Below, one piece after another: positions 14,915 to 26,400 of a stretch of DNA of 64,000 nt. The stretch is from Bacillus swezeyi (GTDB lineage: Bacteria; Bacillota; Bacilli; Bacillales; Bacillaceae), in assembly GCF_001969815.1 (NCBI RefSeq), contig NZ_MRBK01000004.1:62001-126000 (forward strand). The letters are read 5' to 3'. The notes below the pieces were generated by a model, which saw nothing but the letters and a program-made list of their open reading frames with translations, was not told the origin of the DNA and searched no databases. Position 1 is the first letter of the stretch. Each line of letters begins with the position of its first letter. Made by a program: the position numbers and the translations under genes.

Positions 14915-15799
14915 TTACTGCTGTTTTGAATCTTCTGTCTGGCTCTGGCCCTCATCCTGAGTTCCTGAATCCTCAGAAGAATCATCCCGTTTGGTTTTAT
15001 CGTCTTTTCCATCTGTTTTATCTTTGGCTTTGTCTTCTGTTTTTGGTTTTTCTTCGACAGAAGGCTGTGCAGGTTCCTTCACTTCTTCAGACGCCTGCTT
15101 TTCCATTGCTTTTTCAATGTTTGAAACCGGCTTGTCCATGAAGTTCAGCGGATTTAGAGCAACTCCGTCTTTGCGGATTTCAAAATGTACGTGGTTTCCG
15201 CCTTCTTCATTATAAAGGTTTTTGCCTGCTTTTCCGATGACTTGATTTTGCTCAATTTTATCGCCTTGTTTGACGCTCACTTCAGAAAGAGATTGATAAA
15301 CAGTTGATAAACCATCTTCATGCTCAACTTCAACAACATAACCTAGCACAGGGTCTTTCTGAGCTTTAATGACCGTACCGCTGAGAGATGCGGAAACATC
15401 GAATGATTTTCCATCTTTCTCAGCCAAGTCGATACCTTTGCTCATGCTGTACGTGTTATTATAGTTAACAAGTGCTGCTTCTTTCTCTTCTTTAGGTGCG
15501 TCAGTTTCAAAAAACTTTTTAACGACAGAAACATTCTCAGAATCAATGACCGGCATTGCGACATTTTCCACTGGTTTTCCTACTTCTACCGCATCATCAC
15601 GGTTATCATAGGCTGATTTCTTACCATCATCTGCAAGCTTGTCTTTCACATCGTTGTTTGATGCTGATTGATACCAGAGAACCGCTGTCAAAACAACGAC
15701 TGCACTGATTAAATAGATGGCCGGAAATACCCAGCGTCTACGAAAAAACTGTTGCATCTTTGTGATTTTGGAAGTACGATTCTTTTCTTCCTCTTTCAT
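14915..15799 (-). CDS. spoIIQ: Forespore engulfment protein SpoIIQ
   Basis: Encodes 294 residues: a short cytoplasmic start, one membrane helix at about 23-44, and an outer M23/LytM domain at about 115-235. The metal-binding HVHFEIR motif is present, but the first motif reads SKGID with Ser120 where active LytM enzymes have His, the same loss known for SpoIIQ, so it is a binding partner rather than an endopeptidase. It pairs with SpoIIIAH across the two membranes during engulfment. The C-terminal 60 residues are a charged Glu/Lys/Asp-rich tail longer than the domain needs. ATG 15799 follows GAGGTGATG. Confidence 0.95.
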   Translation of the reverse strand: MKEEEKNRTSKITKMQQFFRRRWVFPAIYLISAVVVLTAVLWYQSASNNDVKDKLADDGKKSAYDNRDDAVEVGKPVENVAMPVIDSENVSVVKKFFETDAPKEEKEAALVNYNNTYSMSKGIDLAEKDGKSFDVSASLSGTVIKAQKDPVLGYVVEVEHEDGLSTVYQSLSEVSVKQGDKIEQNQVIGKAGKNLYNEEGGNHVHFEIRKDGVALNPLNFMDKPVSNIEKAMEKQASEEVKEPAQPSVEEKPKTEDKAKDKTDGKDDKTKRDDSSEDSGTQDEGQSQTEDSKQQ

Positions 15800-16009
15800 G
15801 CTTCATCACCTCAGCAACATTCTGAACACTTTTCAGAAAATATATACATTTACAAAAAACTTTTTTTCTGTTTAGTATTTGCAGACCGCTTCATGAATAT
15901 GTAATAAAGCAGCAGAAAAAGCGGCCACCGATACTATAAGGCCGAATTCCGGGGAATAGCAGCCGTTACCCTTTTGAATGTAAAAATGGATGTAGAAAGG
16001 ACAGAAATC

Positions 16010-16507
16010 ATGAAATTACGCATCGCCAATCAAGCAGACCTTCCGGCAATAGTCGATATTTATAACTCCACAATTGCTTCACGAATGGTCACGGCAGATA
16101 CCAAACCTGTGACACCGGAAGAAAAAATGAATTGGTTTTTGGGGCATACTAAAGCAAGGCCTCTTTATATTGTTGAAAACGAAGCACAGGAAATAATGGG
16201 CTGGATCAGTTTTGAATCGTTTTACGGACGGCCCGCTTATGCCAAAACCGCCGAAGTCAGCATTTATCTTCATGAAGCCCACCGAGGAAAAGGGGCGGGT
16301 TCTGCCGTATTGGAAAAAGCGCTTGAAGCCGCTCCAAAGCTTGGGATCCGTTCTTTAATGGCTTTTATTTTTGCCCATAATGAACCAAGCATCAAGCTTT
16401 TCCAGAAGTACGGTTTTGCTGAATGGGGACATTTCCCGGGCATCGCGGAGATGGACGGGAATCGGTACAGCTTGAAAATACTGGGGAAAGAATTAAATGA
16501 AGGCTGA
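16010..16507 (+). CDS. ywnH: GNAT acetyltransferase YwnH (phosphinothricin type)
   Basis: Encodes 165 residues of a single GNAT domain. Signature segments are YNSTIASRMVTADT near residue 18, ISFESFYGRPAY near 65, the acetyl-CoA loop HRGKGAGS near 95 and FAHNEPSIKLFQKYGFAEWG near 122-140. It is close to B. subtilis YwnH, which acetylates amino-acid-like substrates such as phosphinothricin or methionine sulfoximine. ATG 16010 follows GAAAGGA; the 12 in-frame codons upstream lack a ribosome site. The in vivo substrate is not known. Confidence 0.92.
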   Translation: MKLRIANQADLPAIVDIYNSTIASRMVTADTKPVTPEEKMNWFLGHTKARPLYIVENEAQEIMGWISFESFYGRPAYAKTAEVSIYLHEAHRGKGAGSAVLEKALEAAPKLGIRSLMAFIFAHNEPSIKLFQKYGFAEWGHFPGIAEMDGNRYSLKILGKELNEG

Positions 16508-16520
16508 TCACATGGCACGA

Positions 16521-16548
16521 AAAAAGAGCTGGCATACAGCTCTCTTTT
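16521..16548. terminator. Bidirectional terminator between ywnH and ywnF
   Basis: AAAAAGAGCT and AGCTCTCTTTTT flank a seven-base loop between converging genes. Confidence 0.88.
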
Positions 16549-16555
16549 TCCTTTA

Positions 16556-16984
16556 TCATTCAGCTAATCGCTGCCTGCGGATTTCTTCTTCATTTAAAAA
16601 CGCCATAAAATTCCTCATCACAGTAAACGGCTCTTCTTTGACCGCCCGAACGTAACGGTTTTTCCGCTCATCGGGAAGCACTTCGCTTTTTTGCATCCGT
16701 TCCAAAATATATTTCATCACCGTTTGCTGGACATTTCTTTTTTGATGGGATGATTCTTTGAGCAATGCCATTCCAAAAGCGGCAGCAATTGCAGCGATGC
16801 CAATTTTCATGTATGACGACTGGCTCCAGAAAGTTGAAAGATAAATGAGCGAACCTAAGATCAGCGGAATGGCTATAAAAAGAAAAATCAGCCTTTTCTT
16901 TAAGATCGGCGCAGCAACCCGCTTGAGGTTATCCATTTCTTCCTTCATAAAGGCGGGCATTTGATTAAATGTTTCAATATCCAT
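16556..16984 (-). CDS. ywnF: Small membrane protein YwnF (DUF5392)
   Basis: Encodes 142 residues with two membrane helices at about 35-55 and 63-80 (LIFLFIAIPLILGSLIYL and IGIAAIAAAFGMALL) between basic cytoplasmic parts. The start ATG 16984 (MDIETFNQMPAFMKEEMD) follows AGGAGGG; the open frame upstream to 17191 has no ribosome site. It matches B. subtilis YwnF, a protein of unknown function. It is divergent from clsA. Confidence 0.85.
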   Translation of the reverse strand: MDIETFNQMPAFMKEEMDNLKRVAAPILKKRLIFLFIAIPLILGSLIYLSTFWSQSSYMKIGIAAIAAAFGMALLKESSHQKRNVQQTVMKYILERMQKSEVLPDERKNRYVRAVKEEPFTVMRNFMAFLNEEEIRRQRLAE

Positions 16985-17212
16985 AATAATCCCTCCTGGA
17001 TTAGTTAAGAGACCTTGTTCCAGTATAAAATCACGCTTTTTATATTTATATCGTAACTTAGTTCTAACATGTTTTACAGTTTTTTGCCTTATCTCCTCTT
17101 TTCTTAGAAACTTTATTGCTTTTTTTGCGTATAACAAGAGATAGTTGCTTGAAGAGGGAGTAACTGATATAAATGGAATGTATAAAAACAAATCCGTCTT
17201 GCGAGGTTCTAT

Positions 17213-18679
17213 ATGGATATTATTAAAAATATTAGTATCACATCGATATTTCTCGGTTTTATACTAGTTTTAAATACGCTTTTGGCAATCGTTGTGATCT
17301 TTAGGGAACGCCGCGATGCAAGCGCATCCTGGGCCTGGCTTTTAGTTCTCTTCTTTATCCCCGTTCTCGGATTCATCCTTTATTTGCTGTTCGGCCATAA
17401 TTTGAGCCGCAATCATCTCTTTCAATGGGAAGACCGGAAAAGAATCGGGATTGAGAAAATATTGGAACAGCAGCTTACGAAGCTGAAAAGCCGCGAATTC
17501 GAATTTCGCAACAAGGCGACTGCAGAAAGCAAAGATCTAATCTATATGCATATTCTTAATAATCATGCCGTTTTCACAGAAGACAATGCCGTTGAATTGC
17601 TGACGGACGGGCGCCAGAAGTTTGACCGGCTTCTCTCTGACATTGAAAACGCCAAAGACCATATTCATCTTCAATATTATATTTATAAAGGGGATGAAAT
17701 CGGTAAAAAGCTGAGGGACGCGCTCATCAAAAAAGCCAAAGAAGGTGTAGAAGTCCGTGTTCTATACGATGAATTGGGATCAAGAAGCTTGCGAAAAAGC
17801 TTTTTTAAAGAGCTGACAAAAGCAGGCGGATATGTTGAAGTCTTTTTCCCATCGCGGTTTAAATTTATCAACTTGCGCATGAACTACCGCAACCACCGCA
17901 AGCTGGTCATCATCGACGGATTCATCGGATATGTCGGAGGATTTAATGTCGGGGACGAGTACCTCGGTCTGAACCCGGATTTTGGGTATTGGCGGGATAC
18001 GCACCTTAGAATCAAAGGAACCGCCGTCCACTCGATTCAAACGCGTTTTATCCTTGACTGGAATCAGGCCTCGCATCACCATGACATTACATATGTGCCA
18101 AATCACTTCCCTGAAATCGGCTCTCACGGAAACATCGGCATGCAGATTGTCACAAGCGGTCCGGATTCGGAATGGGAACAGATCAAAAACGGTTATATTA
18201 AGATGATTTCAACAGCCAAACGGTCAATTCTGATTCAAACGCCATATTTTATCCCTGACGCCAGCCTTCTTGACGCTCTCAGAATCGCTTGCCTTTCGGG
18301 AGTTGACGTCAGAATCATGATTCCCAACAAGCCCGACCATGCTTTTGTATACTGGGCGACCTTTTCTTATATCGGCGAACTTCTTAAAGCCGGTGCATCA
18401 GTATTCATTTATGATAATGGCTTTATTCACGCAAAAACGATTATAGTAGATGAGGAAATTGCATCAGTGGGAACGGCAAATATTGATATGCGCAGCTTCA
18501 AGCTGAATTTTGAAGTCAATGCCTTTTTATATGACGAGGAAATTGCAAGGAGCCTTGTCCTATCATTCGAAAAAGACCTGCAAGTTTCGAGAGAGCTCAC
18601 ATTTGAAGAGTATCAAAACCGAAACAGGTCAATTCGCTTTAAAGAAGCCATTTCAATTTTGCTGTCTCCAATTTTATAG
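17213..18679 (+). CDS. clsA: Cardiolipin synthase ClsA (YwnE)
   Basis: Encodes 488 residues: two N-terminal membrane helices (about 8-30 and 40-60) and two phospholipase-D-type domains. The HKD motifs are complete: HRKLVIIDGFIGYVGGFN near residue 227 and HAKTIIVDEEIASVGTAN near 405. The enzyme joins two phosphatidylglycerol molecules to cardiolipin and glycerol at the membrane. The protein is closely similar to B. subtilis YwnE, the main cardiolipin synthase. The ribosome site before ATG 17213 (GCGAGG) is modest. It ends before a bidirectional terminator. Confidence 0.94.
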   Translation: MDIIKNISITSIFLGFILVLNTLLAIVVIFRERRDASASWAWLLVLFFIPVLGFILYLLFGHNLSRNHLFQWEDRKRIGIEKILEQQLTKLKSREFEFRNKATAESKDLIYMHILNNHAVFTEDNAVELLTDGRQKFDRLLSDIENAKDHIHLQYYIYKGDEIGKKLRDALIKKAKEGVEVRVLYDELGSRSLRKSFFKELTKAGGYVEVFFPSRFKFINLRMNYRNHRKLVIIDGFIGYVGGFNVGDEYLGLNPDFGYWRDTHLRIKGTAVHSIQTRFILDWNQASHHHDITYVPNHFPEIGSHGNIGMQIVTSGPDSEWEQIKNGYIKMISTAKRSILIQTPYFIPDASLLDALRIACLSGVDVRIMIPNKPDHAFVYWATFSYIGELLKAGASVFIYDNGFIHAKTIIVDEEIASVGTANIDMRSFKLNFEVNAFLYDEEIARSLVLSFEKDLQVSRELTFEEYQNRNRSIRFKEAISILLSPIL

Positions 18680-18710
18680 AAAAACGCGAACCTGCGGCGT
18701 TTATAAACAA

Positions 18711-18738
18711 AAGCCCCTGAGAAAACCCAGGGGCTTTT
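18711..18738. terminator. Bidirectional terminator between clsA and the siderophore locus
   Basis: AAGCCCCTG (18711-18719) pairs with CAGGGGCTT (18729-18737), with A and T tracts on both sides. It ends the long minus-strand dhb transcript. Confidence 0.9.
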
Positions 18739-18739
18739 T

Positions 18740-20170
18740 CTACTGCCTGCTCCCCGCAGCCGGCGCGGTCCGAGTAGAAGATGAAGAATGCACGGAGGCG
18801 TCTGCATCCCGCATCCTGAGTGCAAAGCATAAAGCAGTTAAAAGGAATCCGGCCGCACCGAGCAAAGCCGTCCGGTAAGCCGTAAGATCCGGCTGCAAAT
18901 TGTCCGCATGTCGGCTCATGACGGCGAGAAGACAGGACATGATCGCGACACCAAAAGCAGAGCCGATCCGATTCTGAACATTAAATAATGTCGTTGCCCG
19001 CCCCATTGAAGCCGAGGAAATGTTGGCAAAAGTGACGATTTGAACTGCACCGACCGCATGCCCCAGGAAAAAACCCGCTAGGAATAGCAGCATTCTCAAA
19101 AACCACGGGTTTGACCCAGATCCTGTTAAACTAAGCAGCGCAAACATCAAAGCTGCACATAACAATGCAGCGGAGATCAGCCGGCGCGGCCCCAGCTTTG
19201 AAAGCGATCTGGGCATCAGCTGAGAAGCGAGCATCAGTCCAAGCGCTTCAGGAAACGTAATCAGCGCTGTATCCAGCGCCGAGTAATTCAGCGCCTCCTG
19301 ATACATCAGCGGAAAGACGTAAAGCATGCCAAGCAATCCGGCGGCAGAGAACAGCGATATGATGCTCATCGTTTTAAAAGCCCGATCAGCGAACAAACGA
19401 AGATCGATCAGCGGTTTTTTAACCTGAAGCTCTACAAACACGAGGGCGGTCAAAAGAACAAGCCCTCCGATTCCGGCAGCAAGTACATCAGGCGAACTGA
19501 ATCCCCGCACAGGGCCCTGGCTGAGTGCAAAAACCGTCAACGCCATTCCCGGTGCTGAGAGAAGAAACCCTGGAAGATCGAATCTCCCTGCCTCTGATTC
19601 AATATGTTCGTCAAGGTACAATAAACCAAACAGCAGAATCACGATTCCGATTGGAATATTAATGTAGAAAATCCAGCGCCATGACAGCTGATCCGTAAAA
19701 ATACCGCTGATGATCGGCCCGAGCGCAGGAGCCACGGCAACCGGAAGAACAAGAACACGAGAGATTTTCGGCCTTTCCTGCGGAGGAAACGTCCTGAACA
19801 AGATCGCCATTCCCACCGGTGTAAGAAGCCCTCCGCCAGCTCCCTGGATGATGCGGAACAAATTTAAAGCAGCAAGATGATCAGCAAGTCCGCATAAGGC
19901 AGATGCCGCCGTAAACATACCAATCGCTATGAGAAAAATCCGCTTTGTCCCCCAGCGATCGCCGAGCCAGCCGGCAATCGGGAGACATACAGCAAGACTG
20001 ACTAAGTATCCGATATTGACAATGCCGGCCGTTGACGGGGACGTCTGAAATTCTTGAATGATTGTCGGCAGCGCCATGTTGATGACGCTTGCGTCCATTG
20101 CGGCCATAAACATCGCCGAGACATATACGATACTGACAACCGTCCTCTGATTGAACGGTCTCATTTTCAC
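18740..20170 (-). CDS. MFS transporter of the DHA2 (14-helix) type, probable bacillibactin exporter
   Basis: Encodes 476 residues with about 14 hydrophobic segments. The loop after helix 2 has [15 protein letters not shown] (motif A), and [18 protein letters not shown] and [11 protein letters not shown] are DHA2 antiporter motifs. The GTG start overlaps the mbtH-like stop (GTGA), so it is the last gene of the dhb operon. From that place it most likely exports bacillibactin. In B. subtilis 168 the exporter YmfE is a 12-helix MFS protein encoded away from dhb, so this would be a different carrier type. The role is inferred from context only. Confidence 0.85.
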   Translation of the reverse strand: MKMRPFNQRTVVSIVYVSAMFMAAMDASVINMALPTIIQEFQTSPSTAGIVNIGYLVSLAVCLPIAGWLGDRWGTKRIFLIAIGMFTAASALCGLADHLAALNLFRIIQGAGGGLLTPVGMAILFRTFPPQERPKISRVLVLPVAVAPALGPIISGIFTDQLSWRWIFYINIPIGIVILLFGLLYLDEHIESEAGRFDLPGFLLSAPGMALTVFALSQGPVRGFSSPDVLAAGIGGLVLLTALVFVELQVKKPLIDLRLFADRAFKTMSIISLFSAAGLLGMLYVFPLMYQEALNYSALDTALITFPEALGLMLASQLMPRSLSKLGPRRLISAALLCAALMFALLSLTGSGSNPWFLRMLLFLAGFFLGHAVGAVQIVTFANISSASMGRATTLFNVQNRIGSAFGVAIMSCLLAVMSRHADNLQPDLTAYRTALLGAAGFLLTALCFALRMRDADASVHSSSSTRTAPAAGSRQ

Positions 20171-20394
20171 TCGTCACCGCCGTGAACCCCAATAGCGGGC
20201 TTCAGACTGTTCGGCCGCAAATCGCGCCAATTCGAGCTGATATATTGAATACATTCGCTTCGGCTCGCTTCCTCAAAGACAGGAGTCCAGCCGGACGGCA
20301 CATCAAGAAAGGCCGGCCAGAGCGAGTACTGGCCTTCGCTATTCATCAGAACAACATATGTGCCGCCTTCATTTTCAAAAGGATTCGTCATCAT
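20167..20394 (-). CDS. MbtH-like protein of the bacillibactin NRPS
   Basis: Encodes 75 residues with the MbtH signature: [24 protein letters not shown], then VPSGWTPV and SNWRDLRP with the conserved tryptophans. MbtH-like proteins bind NRPS adenylation domains and keep them soluble and active. It starts 18 bases after dhbF and overlaps the exporter by four bases. Its B. subtilis counterpart is YbdZ, downstream of dhbF. Confidence 0.94.
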   Translation of the reverse strand: MMTNPFENEGGTYVVLMNSEGQYSLWPAFLDVPSGWTPVFEEASRSECIQYISSNWRDLRPNSLKPAIGVHGGDE

Positions 20395-20412
20395 TCTCTC
20401 TCCCTTCTTTCT

Positions 20413-23400
20413 TTATCGGCTTACTTTAAAGGCATCTAATTTTTCCGCAAGGACGCGCCCAATTTCGGCAAGCGGGCCCGGCTGGCACAAATCTTTATGC
20501 CGGCAGTCTATATCATGCTTCTCAATCTTTCCATGAAGATAAGGGAGCCATGCTTCCGGCTCAATCGGGTCAAACCATTCCGGTATGACGGTTGATCTGA
20601 AGAACAGAAGATCCCCGTGATATGGCTGAGGCTTATAGGCGCTTAAAATGCGAACCGAATTCACATAGGTCTCCTTTAAGTTCAATATTGCCGATTCATC
20701 AAGACTTGCTAGCGCACTGCCGTCACGCCGCAAAATTTCGATCGCGCTGGAAAGCTCGAGCGGCTCCCCGTCAAGGCTATCCGGATCATATCCGCCTAAA
20801 GCCAAGAGGGCAATAAGCGCTTCCTGCTCGTCAGGAGCATCTTTAATCGGAAGGAAATGATTTGGATAAGCATCAAGCATGACGAGAAGAGAAACTTCTT
20901 CGCCCTGTTCCTGCAGCTGAGTTGCGATTGCATGAACAACATTGCCTCCGAGAGACCAGCCAAGAAGGCGGTAAGGACCGGCTGGCTGAATCGTACGAAT
21001 ATGGCGAATATAATCAGCAGCCATTTCATCCAATGTCTGTGGCAATGCCTCCTGTCTTGCAATGCCTCGGGCCTGAAGACCATAAATCGGGTACTCTTTG
21101 CTCAGAGACGTCATCATACCGGCGTAACACCAGCTCAAGCCTCCCGCAGGGTGCACACAGAACAGAGGCGGCTCGCTGCCGCCCGCTCTCAGCGGAAGCA
21201 GGACATCTAGCGCATTGTGGCTGCTGCCTGCCGCAATGCGTTCGGCAAGGCCGCTGACAGTAGGCGCTGCTAACAAATCACCGATACCAAGTTCGACGCC
21301 AAGTGCTTCGCGAATGCGGCTCATCAGCTGGACGGCGAGCAGAGAATGTCCTCCAAGCTCAAAGAATCCGTCATCAATGCCGATCCGAGGCAAATTCAAA
21401 ATTTCTGAAAAGAGATCGCACAGTATCTCTTCCTGCGGCGTGCGGGGACCGCGTCCTTTGACCGCTGCTGTATATTCCGGTTCAGGCAGTGCTTTACGGT
21501 CAAGCTTGCCATTCGGAGTCAATGGCAGAACATCAATTTCCACAAGAGCGGAAGGCACCATGTAATCAGGCAGAGTACCAGAAGCATACCGGCGCAGCTC
21601 AGCGGGATCTGTTCCCGTTTCTGATGCAGGTACTATATAGGCGATCAAGCGCTTATCCCCCGGCTGGTCTTCCCGTACAACGACAGCAGCCTGATCCACT
21701 CCATCATGCTGAACAAGCACGGCTTCAATTTCACCCAGTTCAATCCGGAAGCCGCGAATCTTAATCTGCTGGTCAGCGCGTCCCATATAATCAAGAGAAC
21801 CATCCGGGCGCCAACGGGCCAGATCACCCGTACGATACATCCGCATGCCGGGCGGTCCATACGGGTCAGCGACAAATCGTTCAGCCGTCAAGTCCGGCCT
21901 TCCCAAATAACCGCGGGCAAGTCCGCTTCCGGATACATAAAGCTCTCCGGCCACTCCCGGCGGAACCGGCTCAAGACATGCATCAAGCACATATACACCA
22001 AGATCAGGTATCCCGCGGCCGATCAGACTGTTGGCTTTTAAAGCCGCAATCTTCTGATTAAGGGAAATGTAGCTGACATGCACCGTCGTCTCCGTGATGC
22101 CGTACATATTGACCAATCTCGGGAAATGATCCGGATGGCGCTGATACCAGTCTTCCAGCCTGCTCAGCTCAAGCGCTTCTCCGCCAAAGATGACAAATCG
22201 CAGAGAAAGAAGCCTTCCGATTTCAGGATGATCGCGATCCGCCTGCATCAGTTGATAAAATGCCGATGGAGTCTGGTTGAGCACAGTCACACCTTCATTT
22301 ACGAGCAGGCGCAGAAATTCGTTCGGTGAGCGACTGACGGCATGAGGAACCACAACAAGCCGCCCTCCATGCAGCAACGGGCCCCAAATTTCCCAAACAG
22401 AAAAATCAAAGGCATAAGAATGAAACATCGTCCAAACATCATCTGCGCTAAAATGGAACCATTGTTCCGTTGCTCCAAAAAGCCGGACAACATTCTGATG
22501 CGGGATCACCACCCCTTTTGGTGTACCGGTTGAACCTGATGTATAAATGACATATGCCGGGTGGAAAGGTGACAAAGGTTCAAGACGGTCGGCATCACTC
22601 GGATTCGTATCAGCACACTCTTTCAGTTCTTCTTTTATATGAGGGTCATCAAGCACAATTCGCGGAACAGCTCCTGCATCAGAAAGGTGTGAGTCCACCT
22701 CTGAATTTGTCATGATGCAGGCAGGCCGGGCATCCGCAAGCATAAAAGCGATTCTTTCAGCCGGGTAGTCCGGATCCAGCGGAACGTATGCCGCTCCTGC
22801 TTTGAGCACAGCCAGCAGACCGACAACCATTTCCAATGATCTTGGCAGCGCCAAAGCTGCGAATTGTTCAGGACCGATCCCTTTGGCAATCAGCAGGTGA
22901 GCCAGCCGATTCGCCCGCTTGTTGAGTTCGCCGTATGTTAGAACTTCATCTTCAAATACAACAGCAATGTTTTCAGGTTTCTCAGCGGCCTGCTTCTCAA
23001 ACAATACCGGCAAACTTGCCTCAGGCAATTTCAGTGAATCTTTGTTCAAATTAGCCAGCATCATTTGGCGTTCTTCAGGCAATAGGATGTCAAGCCGCCC
23101 AATCGGCTGATCAGGAGCAGATGCGGCGGATTCCAGCAGTCTCACTAGTCTTGCAGTGAATGCTTCAGCCGTATCACGCTTAAATAAATCTGTACTGTAT
23201 TCAAGGAATCCCGTAATGCCGGCCGGTATTCCGTCTGCATTACGATGTTCGCGAAGTTCAATCGTCAAATCAAACTTCGCGGCACCAACGCTTCGAACCT
23301 CAAGGGCGGATTGTAGTCCCGGAAGTTCAAGCACGGGTTCAGGCGTGTTTTGAAATGCCAGCATGATTTGAAAGAGCGGATGTCTGGCGCGCGACCGCGC

Positions 23401-26400
23401 AGGATTGAGAACTTCAACAAGACGCTCAAAAGGAAGATCCTGATGTTCATAAGCATGAAGATTGACTTCCCTTACCCTGGCGAGAAGATCGCGAAAGCTG
23501 GGATCACCTGATGTGTCAGTCCGCAGCACAAGCGTATTGATGAATAAACCGATAAGCCCGCCCAATGAGTCAGCACTTCTTCCCGCGATCGGGCTGCCGA
23601 TCGGAATGTCGCTTCCTGCTCCCATTCTTGTAAGCAATGCGGCAAGACCCGATTGCAAAATCATAAACAGACTGACTCCGCTAGTGCGGGCCAAGTCGAG
23701 CAGACGGCTGTGCAGCTCCTTATCAAGCTTGAGTTGAATCGTGTCGCCGCGATAGCTTGATTCAGCAGGCCTTGGGAAATCAGTCGGAAGCTCAAGCTGG
23801 TCAGGCAAATGGTCAAGCGTCTTCGTCCAAAATGTCAGCTGCCTTGCAATCAGGCTATCCGGGTCGTTCTCACTGCCAAGCAGATTTTTCTGCCAGAAAG
23901 CATAGTCGGCATATTGTACGGGAAGCGGCTCCCACTCCGGAGCAGCGCCCTGGCAGCGGGTGTTATAGGCAGCTTCCAAATCACGGGTCAGCGGTGTCAA
24001 AGACCATCCATCACCGATCATATGGTGCAGAAGAAGCAGCAGAACATATTTGTTTTCCCCGAGCACGAAAAGCTGCGTGCGAAACGGCGGCTCTTCTGCT
24101 AGGTTAAAGCTGTAACTTACAGCTTCAGCAAGCACTTCCTCAAGCTCATTTTCGCCGACATGAGAAACGAGCAGTTCAGGGCGTGCCTTGGCGGGATCTA
24201 ATATAAGCTGGCACGATGTCCCCTGCCTTTCGGGGAAAATCGTTCTCAGCGGTTCATGACGTTCTGCGACATCACCTAAAGCCGTTTCAAGCGCTTCTCG
24301 ATTCAGCATACCGGACAAATTGACAACTACCGGAATATTGTAGGTAGGGCTTGGCCCTTCCAAACAGTGTAAAAACCATAAACGGCGCTGGGCAAATGAA
24401 AGGGGAATCTCCTCCTGGCGCTCGGCTTTCTCTAGAGGCGGCCGGACGCTCTGTGCCTGGTCAAGCTGTTTGGCCAGCCCTGCAGCCGTCGGTTCGTCAA
24501 ATAAACGCCCGATTCCCAGCTCGGCTCCCAACACTTCACGAATACGGCCTACAAGCCGGCCGGCAAGCAGCGAATGCCCGCCAAGATCAAAAAAGCTGTC
24601 ATCAATGCTGACACGTGATATCCCCAGAACCTCAGCAAACAGATCACACAAAATCTCCTCTTGCGGCGTCCTCGGCTCACGTCCGGAGGGTTGCGCACTC
24701 ATCACGGGTGCCGGCAGCGCTTTTCGGTCAAGCTTACCATTCGGAGTATGCGGAAGCTCTTCCAGAATGACAAATGCCGATGGCACCATATAATCAGGAA
24801 GCGTTTCTCTGACATGCCGGCGAAGCTCATCCGGATGAGGGGCCGCTTCAGAAACCGGAACGATATAGGCAGCCAAGCGGGGATCTCCCGGCTGGTCTTC
24901 GCGCACGATAACAGCAGACTGCTGAACATCATGATGGCTGGAAAGCACCGCATCAATTTCTCCCATTTCGATGCGAAATCCCCGAATCTTAATTTGATGG
25001 TCTGCCCGCCCGATATAATCCAGAGAACCGTCTGAACGCCATCTTACAAGATCGCCTGTCCGATACATCCGAGATCCCGGCGCCCCGTAAGGATTGGCGA
25101 TAAAACGCTCAGCTGTAAGTCCAGGCCGACCCAAATAGCCGCGCGCCACTCCTGCCCCGGCCACATAGAGCTCGCCTGCCACTCCCGGCGGAACAGGCTG
25201 CAAGCCAGCATCTAAAACATAGACTTGTGTGTTCCAAATCGGACGGCCGATTGAAGGGGCTTCTTTTCGGCCGTCGTTTACGAGCGCAGCAGACGTTGAC
25301 CAGATCGTTGTTTCAGTCGGACCATATAGATTTGTAATCTCACAGTCTAGTTCTTGCAGATGAAGTGCAAGACTGCTTGGAAGTGCCTCGCCTCCGACAA
25401 GCACCCTGAGTCCGCGCAGCTTTTCAGGGACGCTTGTCGCCAATGCATGCCATAGTGTCGGTGTGGCCTGCATGATCGTGATGTCTTGATTTTCAAGCAT
25501 GCCCGCCAAAGCAGGGGGATCTTGAACGGTTTCCTTATCAGCAATAATGAAACAGGCGCCGCTGATCAACGGCAGGTAAATTTCCAATGCTGAAATATCA
25601 AAGGCGATCGTTGTGACCGCCAAGAGACGATCATGCCTCTGAAGGGAAAAAGTCTCCTGCATCGACAAAAGAAAATTGCATAAACTTTCAGCTGATACAA
25701 CGACTCCCTTAGGCCTTCCGGTCGAACCCGACGTATAAATCATATACGCAGGCTGAAGAGATAACCGCTTGCCATGTTGATCAACATCAACCGGATTTTC
25801 GGCGGAATAATCGTTGATTTTATTGACTGCGTCTTGTTCATCAATGATCATTCTCGGCACATCTGGATTTTCGGGAATATGAACTGCGGCCTCCCTGCTC
25901 GTTATGACGAGCATCGGCTGTGCATCGCTGAGCATATAATCGATCCGGTCAGCCGGATATTCTGGATCGATAGGTAAATAAGCAGCCCCAGCCTTCAGCA
26001 CGGCAAGCATACAGATCACCATTTCCGCTGATCGGGGCAGAGCCAAAGCAACAAACCGCTCCGGTCCGGCCCCTCTTTCCATCAGCAGATGGGCCAGCCG
26101 ATTCGCCCGTTCATTCAATTCGGAATAGCTGAGTACATCGTCCTTAAACACCACTGCCGGCGAATTCGGGTATTCTTTCACCTGCATTTCAAATAATTGA
26201 GGTAGTGTGCTTTCAGGGAGCACTTGATCAGTTTTATTCCATTTGGTAAGAACCTGATGACGTTCCTCAGGCAGCAGCAGCTCTATTTTTCCGATCGGCA
26301 TATCTTGTTCAGCATCGGCGATTGTTTTCAGAAGAATAAGAAAACGGTGCAGGTGTTGATCTAATTCATTGACATTGTACACGGCGGGATTTGCGTCCAT

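Noticed and set aside
15800-15900. Sigma-F promoter for spoIIQ
   Set aside because: GTATA with a partial -10 at 15 bases is present, but it would place the transcription start inside the ribosome site, so I did not call it.
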